Positions 52,234 to 64,000 of a stretch of DNA of 64,000 nucleotides are shown in pieces (the first letter of the stretch is position 1; each line of letters starts with the position of its first letter). The stretch lies in assembly GCA_004026145.2 (NCBI GenBank), contig CP034975.1, positions 10,325,418 to 10,389,417 on the forward strand. The letters are read 5' to 3'. Source of the stretch: Takifugu bimaculatus. Its lineage: Eukaryota; Chordata; Actinopteri; Tetraodontiformes; Tetraodontidae. Below the pieces are notes generated by a model. It ran no database searches. It was not told where the DNA came from and saw nothing but the letters and a program-made list of their open reading frames with translations. The position numbers and the translations under genes were made by a program.

Positions 52234-55200
52234 CTGAAGAGAAGAGAAAATACAAAAACATATGTATTGTTATATTCTGAGATGGAAAAATCATTAAACA
52301 CAGAAGGATTTAAAAGAAAGCGCACATGCACACATACTGAAGCTAAATGACTCTAAGAATAACTCTGTAGTAAAACTCTCTAGTGTGATTAAAGATTGAA
52401 CTAGATTACACCTGTAATTATAGCTTTATAGTTCAAACTTTAATTAGTACAATAAGTTCCCTATGGTGGTGGTGGTGGTGGTGGCAGCATCCTGTACTTT
52501 TTTCAGTGGCAAGGTCTGCTGATGAGACAACAGATAGTGTTATGGCAGATCTCCTCCCAGACCTGGACTAGGGCATCAGTCTCGTCAAGGACAGTCGGTC
52601 CAATTGACAGCCCAGACGATCAAATTTGATCAAAGACTAGGGAATCATCAGACCGTGCCTTCATCATCTGGGAAATGCTGACACACTCCAACCCGGACCA
52701 TGTCCCGAACCAGAAGGAAGTCATCTGTCTGAATTCAAACAGGACCCCCCAAAGAGTTTCACCAGCTCATCAACACACTGGGCCTATTGGTGGATGTTTC
52801 AGGCAGCAGAAAATTACTGTATTATCATGTCTCCAGACTCTCTCATGTCTACTACATATGCTCAATGTGAACTTGCTGTCTGGTATAGTCCAGACCATCC
52901 CCTGGTATATATATGTGCGCTTGCCACTATATTGGCGGGCACAGCAAACCCTCTGACCACAGAAAGTATGTTTATACCATCCTGGGGGAGCTACACTACC
53001 ATAGCAACTTTTATGGGTTGCAGATGCTACTCATGCTACCAGTCCTGGTGAGAGCTCTGGTAAAATGCCAAACTAGCTAAGATTTAGACACAAAGAATAC
53101 ACAATAACAATCAATGTTCAAATTACATTGCAAACTCAAATGAGCTGAGATGTGTATACTGAGTAGTACCTGTTCCTTTGTGATCTTTCCCACAGCAAAA
53201 TATGTAGATTGAGGATTGGAAAAGTAAAGCCCAGACACTGAAGCAGCAGGTGTCATGGCAAAAGACTCTGTCAAACCAATGCCTACACAGAAAAACACAA
53301 GCAGACACATGGTTATGAGTAGTGAAATAACCAAGAACATTAAAATGTTAGGTTTTAGGGTTTACATGAGCAATATAAAGAGAATATAAAGACACCCATT
53401 TTTGCCCAGTGTTTGTTTTGGAGGGTTTTAGCATAAATCTGTTATGCTTGAATGGTCCCAGAACAATGGCTGCAACAATGTATAACTGTTAAAACTCAAA
53501 TATAAAAATTGATCAAATCATGCAGGATCAGTCCATCAGCAGTGTATTCTGTGATCCAGCTGAAGAACTCCTAAATTGCTTCTCAACCCATGCTTTTGCC
53601 TTTTCAAAGCAGTACTATAATAATATACTATGCAAAAGTTGTTTTAAATTGTCCCTGAGTGGAACATTTGAAAGTAGTAGAAGATGATGTGCTGTATACA
53701 ACAAAATACTCTGAGTAAAAAAAACAAACACCAACGAGGTCATTACAAAAAATGTTACTATGTTCCCAACAGCCACAATTTTAAGATGTACAAATTATAT
53801 TGCCTACAACCAGCTAGATAAATCAGAGAATCAGTATATATACATACATTTGGACTCATATTTTTTATATAGAATTTAAGATAAACTCGTGCAGTAAAGT
53901 GAATAAACTGGTTGCATGTAACAGGGCAGAGCGGTTTAAATGCTATCCTAGAATTTTGGGGGGGAAAAGCATCTACAGTAGGTGGGCTAACCAGTCTTCT
54001 CCTGTATCTCAGCAAGACTCCACATGGTGGTCTTTTCTGTATGGTCAGGCTGGCTTGGGTATCCAGGTGCAGGTCTGATCCCTTGGTATCGAACGTGGTG
54101 GAGGTCTGAGGCCTGAAGGGTTTCAGTAGTGTTGTAGCCCCAGAACTCCTTCCGCACACGAGCATGAAGCTCCTCAGCAAATGCCTGCAAGGGAAAAATA
54201 GTTTAAGTGGCTAGTGTCACCAATGGACAATGTGATGTGAGGCACAGATTATGTCCTACCTCAGCAAGTCGGTCTGCTAGGGCTTTTACCATGATGTTAC
54301 GATAGTCATCTCCCTGAGTTTGAAACTGCTGACTCAGCTCCTCAGCTCCAAATATGCCCACAGCAAACAGGCCAATGTAATCTGGCACTCCACTGTCCAC
54401 AGGCGCAATGAAGTCAGATAGACATAGGTATGGTTCTGAAACAGAGCTGTCCTTCTCCAACTGTAGGGAAAATCACAGATGTGTTTCCATCTCCTAAAAA
54501 CCGGAAAAAAAAAAATCCGAGAGTGCCGCTTGACGTCACCTGCTGTCGTAAGCAATGGAATGTGGCAATGGGCTTGGTGTCTCTGAACACAGAAACATCC
54601 TCTTTGTACACATCGATGTCGTCGCCACTGCTCTGTGCATGCCAGAAGCCCACCAGCCCATGGGCCTTTAAACTGCCACTGCTGATGATAATTTTGAGTA
54701 GCCGCTGCGCATCTTCAAAGACCTGTTTTGCCTCCATACCTGCATAGGTAAATTAAATACTCAGAGACATATCTGTCATTAAAAGAAAACAAAAAACTTT
54801 AGTGCTACATGTAAATCTTGATCATCAACACATCTATTGATCCATCAACACACACACTCAGGGACAGTCTTGTGTTTGTTTGGTTTATTATGAAATTAAT
54901 AGAATTGTGTTGCAGTGCCTCAACAAACAGCCAGTGTGTTTTTTATATTTAATAATTGAATTGTTCAACTGCCGTCGACATCCATCTGCTACATATTTAT
55001 TATGCTACACTATGAAGTCGTTTAAAGCATCCTGGGTTAGTCACCAACAGTGGACTTTTAGCTGATCAGCAAGAACACTAAGTAGCGCGCTCAAGCCAAC
55101 TCCTTATCTAGTGACTAGGGAATAGGGAACAGGAGCGTGATTTCAGATATCGACAGGTCTTTGTCTCTGGGAAACTTCTTGCACGCCTTCAATGTCAGTT

Positions 55201-57949
55201 AAACTTGTGCAGTCTCTGATTGTAAAGGAAGTCACTTTAATATCAACAGTAGCAAAAGCCTGCTGTAGGTGCCGTGGAGAGATTATACTGAATCATAGGG
55301 AAACTGTTTTTTATCATCATCCAGTCTGCATGTTGGCATTTGTTTTGAATGTCCTCTTCTTAATAGTGAGACTGATTTCAAATTCCTTTGAGATCTTTTT
55401 AAATCCCTACTCAAACCAAGCTCAAGGTCCTACAATCCTCTTTCTCATGGCCTCAGGCAGCTCTTTTGATCTCACCATGGTGTTCACGCTCACTTTAACT
55501 GTCAGGAATACCAGAATAAGTGCCAGAGATTTAAAGCTCCTTCAAAATGCTGCCTAACAATGTTCTAATCATGGGCACCTGATTTGATACATATACTGTA
55601 TGTGTTAGTTTAGCCATTATAAGTGTGAATATATGAGCGGTAAATTGTTTCATATAGGCAACATTGTGCATTTGTGCATATTATTTCGCTCATTTTCTTA
55701 AAACAATGTTTTAGATGTATTATGATGTGTTGATGTACATAGTGATGCTTTACCATCTCTATGTGCCTCACCACTGTACTACTGACAACTTGCAATTTTA
55801 CCTCAACCTACAATTATAACAAAGAACCCTCCCATACCTCAAAAGTCTATATTATCAAAGGCTACATTAGAATATAATACCTATAGTCTTGTCATTGAAG
55901 ATCCTGGGATAGCTTCTGTTAGGGTATTTGCCCCTCAGCTGCCACACATCAAAGAAAGGCTTCCAGTCAATGAAGTCCACCAGCCTGTTTAGGTCATAAC
56001 ATTCAAACGCACGAGTGCCCAAAAACTGAGGAGGAACTGAAGCATAAACACAGAGCCGAGATAGAAAATAATCACAAATATCAATATGCATACTTACAAA
56101 CTCAGTGACATCCATAATACTATAACAGAGGATCTCTGATTAAAAAAGAAACGTGATTATTTACTTGGCCTCGCCACAGACAGCCAATCGATATGTAACG
56201 CCTTCTCTCTGGCTTTGCTAAGAGGCAGATAATGACGAGCCTGTGGCCAAAACAAAGGGAACAATTTCAATTATCAATTAAATACTATGTTGTGTTGCAC
56301 AAAAATTGACAGGATTTTACCCATTTCAGTTTTCTGTCTAAATTGGGGACATGTTTTACCTTCAGGGAGTCATAGTGTTCTTGTCTGACTTCTTCATAAT
56401 CTTGTTTTAGCTCCTCAAAGTAATCCTCTTTTCCCATCTCGTCAAGGAGTTGAGAGCACTTGATGCGCAAAGAAATAACATCACCATTTTTTTCCTCATG
56501 TGGTGATATGTTTTCAGAAAACAGTTTATATATTAGAAATGCAATTAAAGTGTTAAGCACTTAATCCAGAAATTAGGCAATAACACCTGTTTTGGACAAT
56601 AAAGTTGCTACTACATACTCGAACTAAAGCCATCAAGACTTCCTGCATCTCAATCCTCTCATGAAAATAAAGAAAGTCCTGAAAACTTACCACAACCACA
56701 CTTCTAGAGGCATCCAAGACATGGATAACAGGGGCCGCGTATCTTGGAGCAATTTTCACTGCTGTATGAGTCCTACAAAAACAATGTAAATGCTCCTTTA
56801 GGTCTTTCCTACTAAAATGATTTCTATCCGGTTCTTTATATCAGGACAACAGTTATACAATCTGAGAAGAAACAAGAATATAAGAATGAATTGGGAGTGA
56901 TAACATTGCAGATATAATATAGTCTAAAAGTAAATATGTAAACAACATAAATAATACAGTATCATTCAATGCAGAAAATAATTGAAAATAAGTCAATAGA
57001 TAGTTAATATGTTCTGTTGGGCGAAGTACAATAAATATGGGTTTACTTGTTCTCTAGTTCCCTAGTTCCCTAAAATGTGCTGGAAAGCCCACACACACCT
57101 CACCTGCTTGTATGCTGTACTAAACCTAAACAGTGATTTTAATAAGCAGCAAACAGTAGGGCTACTTCCTGTGACTCAGGTGGTAGTGTCATTATTTCAT
57201 TCTCAGGTTTAGACATGTCAACCTGTCCTCCACCAAGACTCTAAATGTCAAATTGATCCATAAGCTGCACCTCTCATGCATGAATGTGCATGAGTGGCCA
57301 TCTTTCTAGATGAGCAAGTAGTAAATCATATTCTACTGTGTGTAACAGCAGATTTGAAAAGTACTTTAAATAGTCAAGAGATGACTACAATGGTACTAAG
57401 TGCAATATTTATTAAGTCACTAGAGTGGGTTTAAAATGTTGGCTTCAAAAAATGCACTTTAGTGGGCTTTGTGTATACTTAAGGAAGATAATCCAGGAGC
57501 TAAAGAACTGTAGTAAAGGATTGTCTTTAGTGCGCCGGACCTCTACAGTCCAATTTGAAAATTGACTCTTTTCAATCACAGACTACTGGGTGCATGATAA
57601 TGTGCAGCTTTTGAAGACATGACTAGCAGGTTTATATTACTGGATTTTCTTAAACAGGCATGTAATACACAGTGAATGTAAAAAAAATATATGAACCACT
57701 GTTAAAATGCCAGTTTTCTGTGATGTGTAAAAATTAGAAAATTATGGTTCACCTACCTATAACTTATTAAATTTACCTATAACAATTCAACTTAAAAACA
57801 AACTGACATCTTTTAGGAGGGAAATAAAAAGTCAAAAACCTAGTAAAATTGTTTCATGAATATTGCACATCTTTAAACTAACAGATTGTTGGTTTTATTT
57901 CAGTCAAAATTAATGCAATAGTCCAGAATTACACTTTTAAATGCAAATA

Positions 57950-58013
<64 letters not shown>

Positions 58014-61000
58014 AAAAATGACTCAAAATCTTATATTTCCACTAATTATGGAGGATTGGTGCTCCAATTCTATTGTGTGGCAGAACCAACTAATCAAAAT
58101 GAACTGCTCTTAACCTAATGGCCCTCTTGGTGGAAAGTTTAAGCATGAAAACAAGACTGGACAATCAATCAACATAAAAATTCTCATTTAATCTAAGCAC
58201 TGTCCTGTGTTTGAGCTAAATGAAGTCACAGCAGATCGACTATGAATCTGATTACATTTTAATTGTTGGACAGCACTTATTCTATTATAGTGAATCTTGA
58301 TTTGGCATTATTTGTCCATTCCTCTTTGGAAAAATACGTAAAATCTGTCAGATCTTTCATTCATCATGTACAACTCTATAGATGATGACCACAAATGCCT
58401 TTTCAGTCACATAGTCTGGCTCTGGCCAGGCCCATTTTACATCTAAGCTTTGGGTGGTCATGGTTTTGTTAATTCAAATCTATGTGTTGGGTCATTATTC
58501 AAGAAAGATGAAAGCCTTCTTCATCAGCATTTAAATAGACACCTGTGGGTTTTGAGCCAAAACTGACCAATATTTGGAACTGTTTCTAATTCTCTCTTTC
58601 ACCCTTTTAAATCATTTTAGGCAACATCTCAGAAAAAAATTAGCAAACTGATGGTCTTACCTCCCGTTTACAGAAAATAAACTAAACCCAGTGTTCTTGG
58701 TTTGAGTAACTTCATGTTAATTAACAATTCTCAATTAGAATGCAATTATTGTTTATTTTACCAAGTCTTATTGGCCAAAATGTTTATGTTGCTGTCCTTG
58801 AATAAATGACAACTGTCCTTAAGATGCAGGTCTGTGTTAAGCCGTGCGATCGCAGAGAGGCTGTTGGATTTCACAATGTAAAAGCCTGTGTATTCTTAAC
58901 TGCACTGAGCAGCATAGACGACACTGCCCTGCTTCCTTTCGAGTGTTTTGACCTTTAAATTGACCAAAATCCAACACCTCATTTGGGCTGGTAGGCAAAC
59001 TGGAGGGGGCCCAAGAGTGGTCTAACATGGTCGCGACTGATCCAGGATCTCTTTCTAGGGTCTTACATGATGCGTCAGGTCCATGCTTTGAGAACCCTGG
59101 GGCTCACACATTCAAGCCTCCGAACTTTTCTTAGTGGAGTCCCTTTAGTTACCTACTAATCTGGTCAACAGTGATGCATAAAGAGCTCATTACGATTCTG
59201 CATTGCCTATCTGCAACGTGAATATGTTTCCTGGGCAGATGAGGTTCTTCATTTATGCCTCAGTGGACTGTCATCTCATTCACTATAGAACCTCCCACCA
59301 AAACAGAGGCCTGATTCACTATACAACTTCCAAAATTTAGATCCAAATGTGCAAAGAGGAGCAACATTCATTTTTTACATTTACAGCAGTCAGCACAACA
59401 GTGCGAAAAATTTCATTTGTCACTTAGCTTAAAAGGGCTTAGAGGCTATATGACCAGGCATCCATGTTTATGTTAAATGGATGGCAAATAAATTTAGATC
59501 ATTTTGGCCAAAATGATAAAAGTTATGATATAATATGAAGTAAAGTCAAAGCAGTGACAACCAGAAAGTATGCAGTTTGATGAACCAATCTCCTGATTTT
59601 TGTGGGGTGTGCAGTCCCCATCTTTGGGAGGTGTGCAGCTTGTCTCTGTCATTTATTTCCCTCCTAAAAAGAGTTTGTTTTCCAATTGAATTGTTCATGT
59701 TACTGGTCACATTAAAAGGTGGAAAAAGTTTTGACATGATGGAAAAATAAATGTATTTTTAACAGAAGTCTGCAGGGTTTTTATATCCACTAGAGTTTTC
59801 AATGATATATTTGTTACTTTGATGTGGTGGCTCCTCCGATTAGCAGTGGTATTGTCATCCTCAGTCTCTCCATCTCTTTGGCAACATAAATCATTTCTTC
59901 TAGAGACGGGGTGATTAGGCCAGAGAGACCAATGATATCTACAAGAAAAGAAACAAGTGGATGCCTCCCTTTTTTTTTTTTACAATCATCTGACCAAGAG
60001 ATTAAACAGCAACTAGATTTAAGAATTAACGGCTTGTGCACACAAACAAAAATAAAACAGTCTACAAGCAAGGAGATCTTACCAATCCAGGATTTGGCAA
60101 AGATCGCCTACTATCTAAAATGAAGAGCGCACCTGCATTGTGTTCGATGGCCTCTTTGAGGATCTTATCACAAGGAACCATCACACCGAGGTCAATCACT
60201 CTGAAAGATAAGGATCTTAAAATTTAACGCAACATGCCATATATGCCTGGTCCTGCTCAAGGGCTCTTCCTGTTAAAGATTTTACTTGCTACTATTGCTT
60301 GTTTGAGGGTCAAGCTCTGTAAAGAGTCAACCTGGATAATAACAGATGCTATATAAATAAAGTTGAGGTAAAAGTCAATCTTAAATCCACTATAACTTTA
60401 AATATATAGCAATGGTTTTAACATGCTTATGACCCAAACCTGGCCTGTACATAGGATGAAACCCCAAGCAAATACACACATGAGAAAAGCAAGACAATAG
60501 CAAATTCATGACATTATAGCACTGTCTTCAGTCTCACCTGAAGTTGTTACAACTTAGCACCACACCGACAATGTTCTTTCCAATATCATGAACATCCCCC
60601 TTCACTGTAGCCAGAATGATGGTACCCATATATGGATCCTGACAAAAAGGGGAAACTCAAGGAATCAGCAGCGTTGTACTGGACAAAAAAATCAAATTCA
60701 ATTTTTAATTAAGAGAGAATTACCAGGTCCTGAGATGATTCTGACATCATTTCCTGTCTCTCCTTTTCCATAAAAGGGATCAAATATCCCACTGCCTTCT
60801 TCATAACACGAGCTGACTTGATGACCTGCAAACAAAAAAGGACATCTGAAAATGCAGTACGTTACCGTAATTGACATTTATTTAGAAAGACTAGCAGCAA
60901 AAGAAATACTGTTTCTTGGATGTTTAAGAGCCAAAATCCAGCAAGGTTTTCTATTCTACCCGGTAGATAACAGTTTTCACCTTGGATCTCAGTGAAAGCA

Positions 61001-62084
61001 GTTATCTGCATGAAAACAGCTTTCTGTTAAATTCTTGTTTAGTTTGTAGTTAAGCTGTGCTAGAGCCCCACAGCCTTTCCATTATAGGCTGCGTTCTGTC
61101 ATTCTGAAATCTGAACTGTTTATCAGCTCTTGCACAGTTAATTGACACAATGTCAAATAGTCAAATATCAATTTGGAATTTGCAAAGTCGTGCAAAGCCC
61201 CTTCCTTAAAACAAATAATCTATACTGCTATCAGTAGCCCTGTTGACAGACAGACTATATAGTAAAGCTTGGTTCAGGCTGTTGTGCAGTTACAAACTAT
61301 TTTTGTTAGACCATAAAGATTATAATGTTTAGAGTTTTATTAGAAAAAAAAAGATGTAAGCTCTTCCACTTAAGTACTTGTTTTGACAGTTATTTAAACT
61401 TCATTTGGTACCTTTTATACTGAGATCAGTAAATATCTGCTATCGGATTTAACAGCTTTGCTCGTTCCCATAATGGCCAGACTTTTCAAATCAGTGAATA
61501 CCTAATTTGAATAATGTGACAATATCACATACATATATAATAGATTATGAAATTATATTATGATGAAATTAAGCCGTCTCTGTAATAGTAGTAATACATA
61601 AACAGTACCAAGTAATATCCCAAAAAGTACCCAACCTACCTGTGGCAGGAACATCTTGCCAGCTCCAAACAGGTCCCCCACTATCTTCATACCATTCATT
61701 AATGGGCCCTCAATGATGTGAATGGGTCGTGTGTAGTGGTCAATCTGAGCCTGGCATTCTTTAACATCATCTATCACATATTTATCTACTCCCTACCAAT
61801 CAAAACGCAGAAAGATACAGAAGAGAAATTATTATTATTATTATTGTTCTGACACGGGAAAAATAACATTTTTATATTGTTTATATTGTTCATACATTTT
61901 AAGTAAAAGTTAAGGCGTCCACATAAAAATATGCTAAATATTTTTCACACAAAAATAAACTAAGAATGCAGTTACGTATTTCTGAAGATACCACATATAC
62001 GTGAGTCATGTAAAAAACATCTGAACATTGGATCATGTTTCTGTCCCCTCAATCGTCAGTTCAATAACTTGCTCACACACACAT

Positions 62085-62136
<52 letters not shown>

Positions 62137-63180
62137 CCTTTCCTAGTAATTCATAATATGTTGTAGAACTGCTAAGCACTTATGGTTACCGGTAGATGCT
62201 ATCTTCATACCCTTGCCTTGTATCTTGTACTAATTAAATTACTGAATTGTAATTATACTGAATATTTAGTGATTTTGTGGTGTAGCGCTTCATCTTGTCT
62301 GCAGCGATTTAAATGATTGCTTATGTTTTGAGGCACTATTTGGGTCATACTCACTTGTCCAAATTACAACCAAGTAGAATGGCCCTGATGTATATAGTAG
62401 CGATCCTGATTCATAAAGCTCTCAATGGCAGGTCAAAAAATACATTTGACAGATACTTTTGTTTGATATGGTCTTGGAAGCACTGATCTTTTATCTGCTG
62501 CTTCAAAAGATCCAGAAGCATCATCATAGACTCATCCCCCCCTTTGCATACAACCTGTTTGACTCCCTCAGGTAGACATGCAAACAGCTTTTTCCTTTGG
62601 GCTGTTCAATTGCTGAACAATCAGTAATCCAGTGCAACTACAAAAGAGCTGTTTCTATTAGCCATCATCTCTCAACTGCCCTACATTGCTTCTTCGTATA
62701 AATTAATCTGATCAATTTATTAATAGGGCACAATTTGAAAAACTCACAGTGAGGTGTACTAACTTGTCTTGCCAGCAGTTTAGACCTTCATAGCTGTTGA
62801 GTTATTTCAGTGGATAGCAAAGAAACTGTGGCAAAAAAAGCAGACAGTAAATGTCCTGTTACCTTTACAAGAGCATACTCAAGCCGTTCCTCCACACTTC
62901 CTTCTCTCCATTCCTCTGTGTGATCAATCTTCTTTCCACGCTTTACAATGTTCTGTGAGCAACAGTTGTGAAGTCAACACATTCGTCAAACAACATACTG
63001 TAAATCAACATGCTAGCATGTTATATAAGTTGTGAATACCTGAGCATAGGCTAGTAGATTTTCTGTCGCGTCGGAGTCTCTGCTCCAAATTAGATTTTCA
63101 CACAGCAGCATCAGCTCTTTATCGATGTCATCATATACTGGCAGGTTTCCAGCATTCACTATCCCCATATCCATTCCAAC
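52138..63180 (-). CDS. mtr: mtr, cobalamin-dependent methionine synthase (3' half, 16 exons; 5' part beyond base 64000)
   Basis: The cytosolic enzyme (EC 2.1.1.13) moves the methyl group of 5-methyltetrahydrofolate through enzyme-bound cobalamin to homocysteine, making methionine. The 16 exons give 663 uninterrupted residues to the stop, matching roughly residues 603-1265 of the human protein. Domains in order are: the end of the folate-binding barrel (GMDMGIVNAGNLP), the four-helix cap (EGPLMNGMKIVGDLFGAGKM), the B12-binding Rossmann domain with DVHDIG (its His is the lower cobalt ligand in the family), and the AdoMet activation domain (DVWQLRGKYPNR, RPAPGYPSQPDHTEK). The homocysteine-binding domain and most of the folate barrel are off the window. 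If the 33-exon human layout is kept, these would be exons 18-33. Confidence 0.97.
52465..53060 (-). mobile_element. Tc1/mariner-like transposase remnant (family D) in the last mtr intron
   Basis: CAGATCTCCTCCCAGACCTG, GAAATGCTGACACACTCCAA, CAGGCAGCAGAAAATT and CCAGACTCTCTCATGTCT fall in the order of one teleost Tc1-type transposase gene read on the minus strand. A (GGT)n run sits at 52466-52485. Confidence 0.55.
53170..53282 (-). CDS. mtr: mtr window exon 15
   Basis: It contains LTESFAMTPAASVSGLYFSN and YFAVGKITKEQ. End of the activation domain. Confidence 0.97.
53283..53991. other. mtr intron before window exon 15
   Basis: No gene or repeat recognised. Confidence 0.5.
53992..54184 (-). CDS. 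mtr: mtr window exon 14 (AdoMet-binding motif)
   Basis: It contains RYQGIRPAPGYPSQPDHTEK. The RPAPGYP segment contacts AdoMet in the family. Confidence 0.97.
54260..54460 (-). CDS. mtr: mtr window exon 13 (activation domain)
   Basis: 67 codons (EPYLCLSDFIAPVDSG, LFAVGIFGAEELS, IMVKALADRLAE). Confidence 0.97.
54540..54739 (-). CDS. mtr: mtr window exon 12 (activation domain)
   Basis: 200 nt (LKAHGLVGFWHAQSSGDDID and ATFHCLRQQ). Confidence 0.96.
55090..55560. repeat. possible DNA-transposon remnant
   Basis: The CTTTCTCATGGCCTCAGGCA and GCTCTTTTGATCTCACCATG blocks resemble the edges of DNA transposons I have seen in fish, but I cannot name a family. The 121-codon plus-strand frame shows no domain. 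Confidence 0.3.
55881..56036 (-). CDS. mtr: mtr window exon 11 (activation domain)
   Basis: It contains DWKPFFDVWQLRGKYPNRSY and RIFNDKTIG, the start of the AdoMet reactivation domain. Confidence 0.97.
56165..56240 (-). CDS. mtr: mtr window exon 10
   Basis: 76 nt (ARHYLPLSKAREKALHIDWL). Linker into the activation domain. Confidence 0.94.
56360..56458 (-). CDS. mtr: mtr window exon 9
   Basis: 33 codons (CSQLLDEMGKEDYFEELKQD, then REEVRQ-like acidic helix EEVRQEHYDSLK). The acceptor is CAAG. Confidence 0.95.
56691..56772 (-). CDS. mtr: mtr window exon 8
   Basis: 82 nt (HTAVKIAPRYAAPVIHVLDA, then SRSVVV). The 3-kb intron before it holds a Tc1-like element. Confidence 0.96.
56773..57668. other. 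mtr intron before window exon 8, part
   Basis: Nothing recognised between the exon and the Tc1-like element. Confidence 0.5.
57669..59792. mobile_element. Tc1/mariner-like element with long inverted terminal repeats (family B)
   Basis: The left end (57669-57835) and the right end (59650-59792) are inverted copies of each other. Both carry the GTGGATATAAAAA-type tip, CTGTTAAAA, ACAATTCAA, AAAACAAACT and TTTAGGAGGGAAATAAA in mirrored order. TA follows the right tip at 59791-59792. The body is degenerate, with no long open frame, and contains a (TG)n microsatellite. It lies in an mtr intron. Confidence 0.6.
57952..58012. repeat. (TG)n microsatellite
   Basis: About 30 TG units inside the Tc1-like element. 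Confidence 0.95.
59818..59938 (-). CDS. mtr: mtr window exon 7
   Basis: It contains GLSGLITPSLEEMIYVAKEM and PLLIGGATTSK. The GGATTS loop binds the cobalamin tail in relatives. Confidence 0.97.
60133..60200 (-). CDS. mtr: mtr window exon 6
   Basis: 68 nt (VIDLGVMVPCDKILKEAIEH). Part of the B12-binding Rossmann fold. Confidence 0.96.
60240..60365 (+). mobile_element. L2-like LINE 3' end (short copy)
   Basis: CCTGGTCCTGCTCAAGGGCT, then TTGAGGGTCAAGCTCTGTAA and GCTATATAAATAAAGTTGAG: the family of 17779-18115 with a deletion. Confidence 0.6.
60538..60638 (-). CDS. mtr: mtr window exon 5 (B12-binding DxHxxG)
   Basis: It contains TVKGDVHDIGKNIVGVVL. The His of DVHDIG is the lower axial cobalt ligand in this family, and it is intact. 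Confidence 0.97.
60724..60825 (-). CDS. mtr: mtr window exon 4
   Basis: 34 codons (VIKSARVMKKAVGYLIPFME). End of the cap domain and linker. Confidence 0.96.
60826..61639. other. mtr intron before window exon 4
   Basis: No gene or repeat recognised. Confidence 0.5.
61640..61792 (-). CDS. mtr: mtr window exon 3 (cap helices)
   Basis: 51 codons. It contains HIIEGPLMNGMKIVGDLF and GAGKMFLPQ, the signature of the helical cap over the upper face of cobalamin. Confidence 0.97.
62075..62134. repeat. (CA)n microsatellite
   Basis: CA repeat of about 28 units with one early interruption (ATGCACA). Confidence 0.95.
62470..62640 (+). repeat. possible LINE scrap
   Basis: The block around 62510-62610 has a weak likeness to the HP-x-FDSLP...-C-terminal region of fish LINEs. 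Low certainty. Confidence 0.25.
62863..62952 (-). CDS. mtr: mtr window exon 2
   Basis: 30 codons (TEEWREGSVEERLEYALVK). It links the folate barrel to the cap. Confidence 0.95.
63040..63180 (-). CDS. mtr: mtr window exon 1 (end of folate domain)
   Basis: 47 codons, phase 0 at both ends. It reads GMDMGIVNAGNLPVYDDI, then ENLIWSRDSDATENLL. The motif closes the pterin-binding barrel. Confidence 0.96.
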
Positions 63181-64000
63181 CTGTGGAGAAAAGAAAAAAA
63201 CAATGGGAACACCTTTCAGTACTGCAGTATTATATGCAATATACAGGTGATATGTTGATACAGATACAGCGGCAAGCAAAGGTTTGTGACCTTGTACAAA
63301 TATTTACCAAGAAAATTATTTTCTGGATTAATTTATCATGAAATGTAATCTGATCATCTAAGTCAGGGGTATTGACAAAGAGAATAGTAGCAATAACCTC
63401 AGCAAGCGGTTTCCTGTAGCGCTAGATCAGAACTGAACATTAAGAATTTTGTTCTTCCTAGCAGAGCCTCTTTAGCTCAGTGATATTCTTTGGGCATCTC
63501 CTGTGTATGGCTCTCTTCAAGTTATTCTAGGATTTCCTTCACCATAATTCATGGTAGGGGATGTTTTCATGATGTTAAATCTGCCCTTTTTATGTCAGGT
63601 CTCCTCCTGCATGTGATTTCTGAATTGTTCAATTTAGGTTTATCAGTCCATAAAACATTTTACCAATACTGCTGTGGAGTTTAAACATGCTTGTTGCAAT
63701 GTTGACTTTGGTAAGTAGCAGTTTCCTTCCCAATGTCCTGCCACAGACACTCAAATTGTTCACTGCTCTACTGTTTCACATACTGTACTGTATGCTTATG
63801 AACATGTGTTTACTCATTCTGATGATGCCTTCAAATCTTTGGCTATGGTCTGAGAGAATTTTTTTTTCCAGTTCCAAACTATCTCCATTCCTACATCATT
63901 TGTCTAAATGTTGATGAATTTATAGTTTTCAGAATTACTTTGTAACTCTTCAGCTTTACTGTATGCAAATCAGCAATTCTTGATCGTTGACCCTGTGAAA
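63181..64000. other. mtr intron at the window edge
   Basis: The next upstream mtr exon (ending in the residues before GMDMG) is not in the window. The block at about 63290-63950 looks like an old DNA-transposon copy, but I cannot name the family. Its short open frames are not convincing. Confidence 0.4.

Noticed and set aside
55192..55557. 121-codon plus-strand open frame between mtr exons
   Set aside because: No recognisable domain, and the surrounding sequence looks like an old repeat.

Overview
The window is a stretch of vertebrate, almost certainly teleost fish, nuclear DNA. Two large multi-exon genes lie head-to-tail on the minus strand with consensus GT-AG introns, embedded in AT-rich DNA with many (CA)n/(TG)n microsatellites and decayed transposons of kinds common in teleosts (several Tc1/mariner lineages, L2-like and L1-like LINEs, a hAT element, a probable solo LTR). 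I cannot name the species. There is no bacterial-type content: no operons, CRISPR arrays, rRNA or tRNA were recognised.

Region 1 (about 143-50059, minus) is the 5' part of ryr2, the ryanodine receptor 2 calcium-release channel. I placed 56 coding exons. They begin at an ATG in strong context inside a CpG-rich first exon at about 50 kb and run down to position 143. They encode about 2,675 residues, a little over half of the roughly 5,000-residue channel: the N-terminal trefoil/MIR domains, the first solenoid, three SPRY domains, the first RyR repeat pair, and the junctional and early bridging solenoids. The transmembrane pore lies beyond base 1. All exon joins keep frame except inside exon 37 (13195-13290), which carries a net +1 nucleotide and an early stop. 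This is either an assembly or sequencing error, a variant allele, or gene decay.

Region 2 (50060-52137) is a short 2.08-kb spacer with LINE and Tc1-like scraps, an unexplained open stretch, and a candidate polyadenylation signal for the upstream gene.

Region 3 (52138-63180 and beyond, minus) is the 3' half of mtr, cobalamin-dependent methionine synthase: 16 exons and 663 residues through the stop codon. It covers the end of the folate barrel, the cap, the B12-binding domain with its DxHxxG motif, and the complete AdoMet reactivation domain. It reads without a break.

The mtr-ryr2 pairing matches the MTR/RYR2 neighbourhood on human chromosome 1, which supports the ryr2 call over ryr1 or ryr3. 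The two genes are not functionally linked: one is a folate/B12 enzyme, the other a sarcoplasmic-reticulum calcium channel. I found no convincing undescribed system. The points most worth checking are the exon 37 frameshift, lineage-specific changes in the ryr2 N-terminal domain, an internally deleted hAT element with an exact 8-bp target duplication, a 2.1-kb Tc1-like element with long inverted repeats, and two unexplained coding-like stretches.
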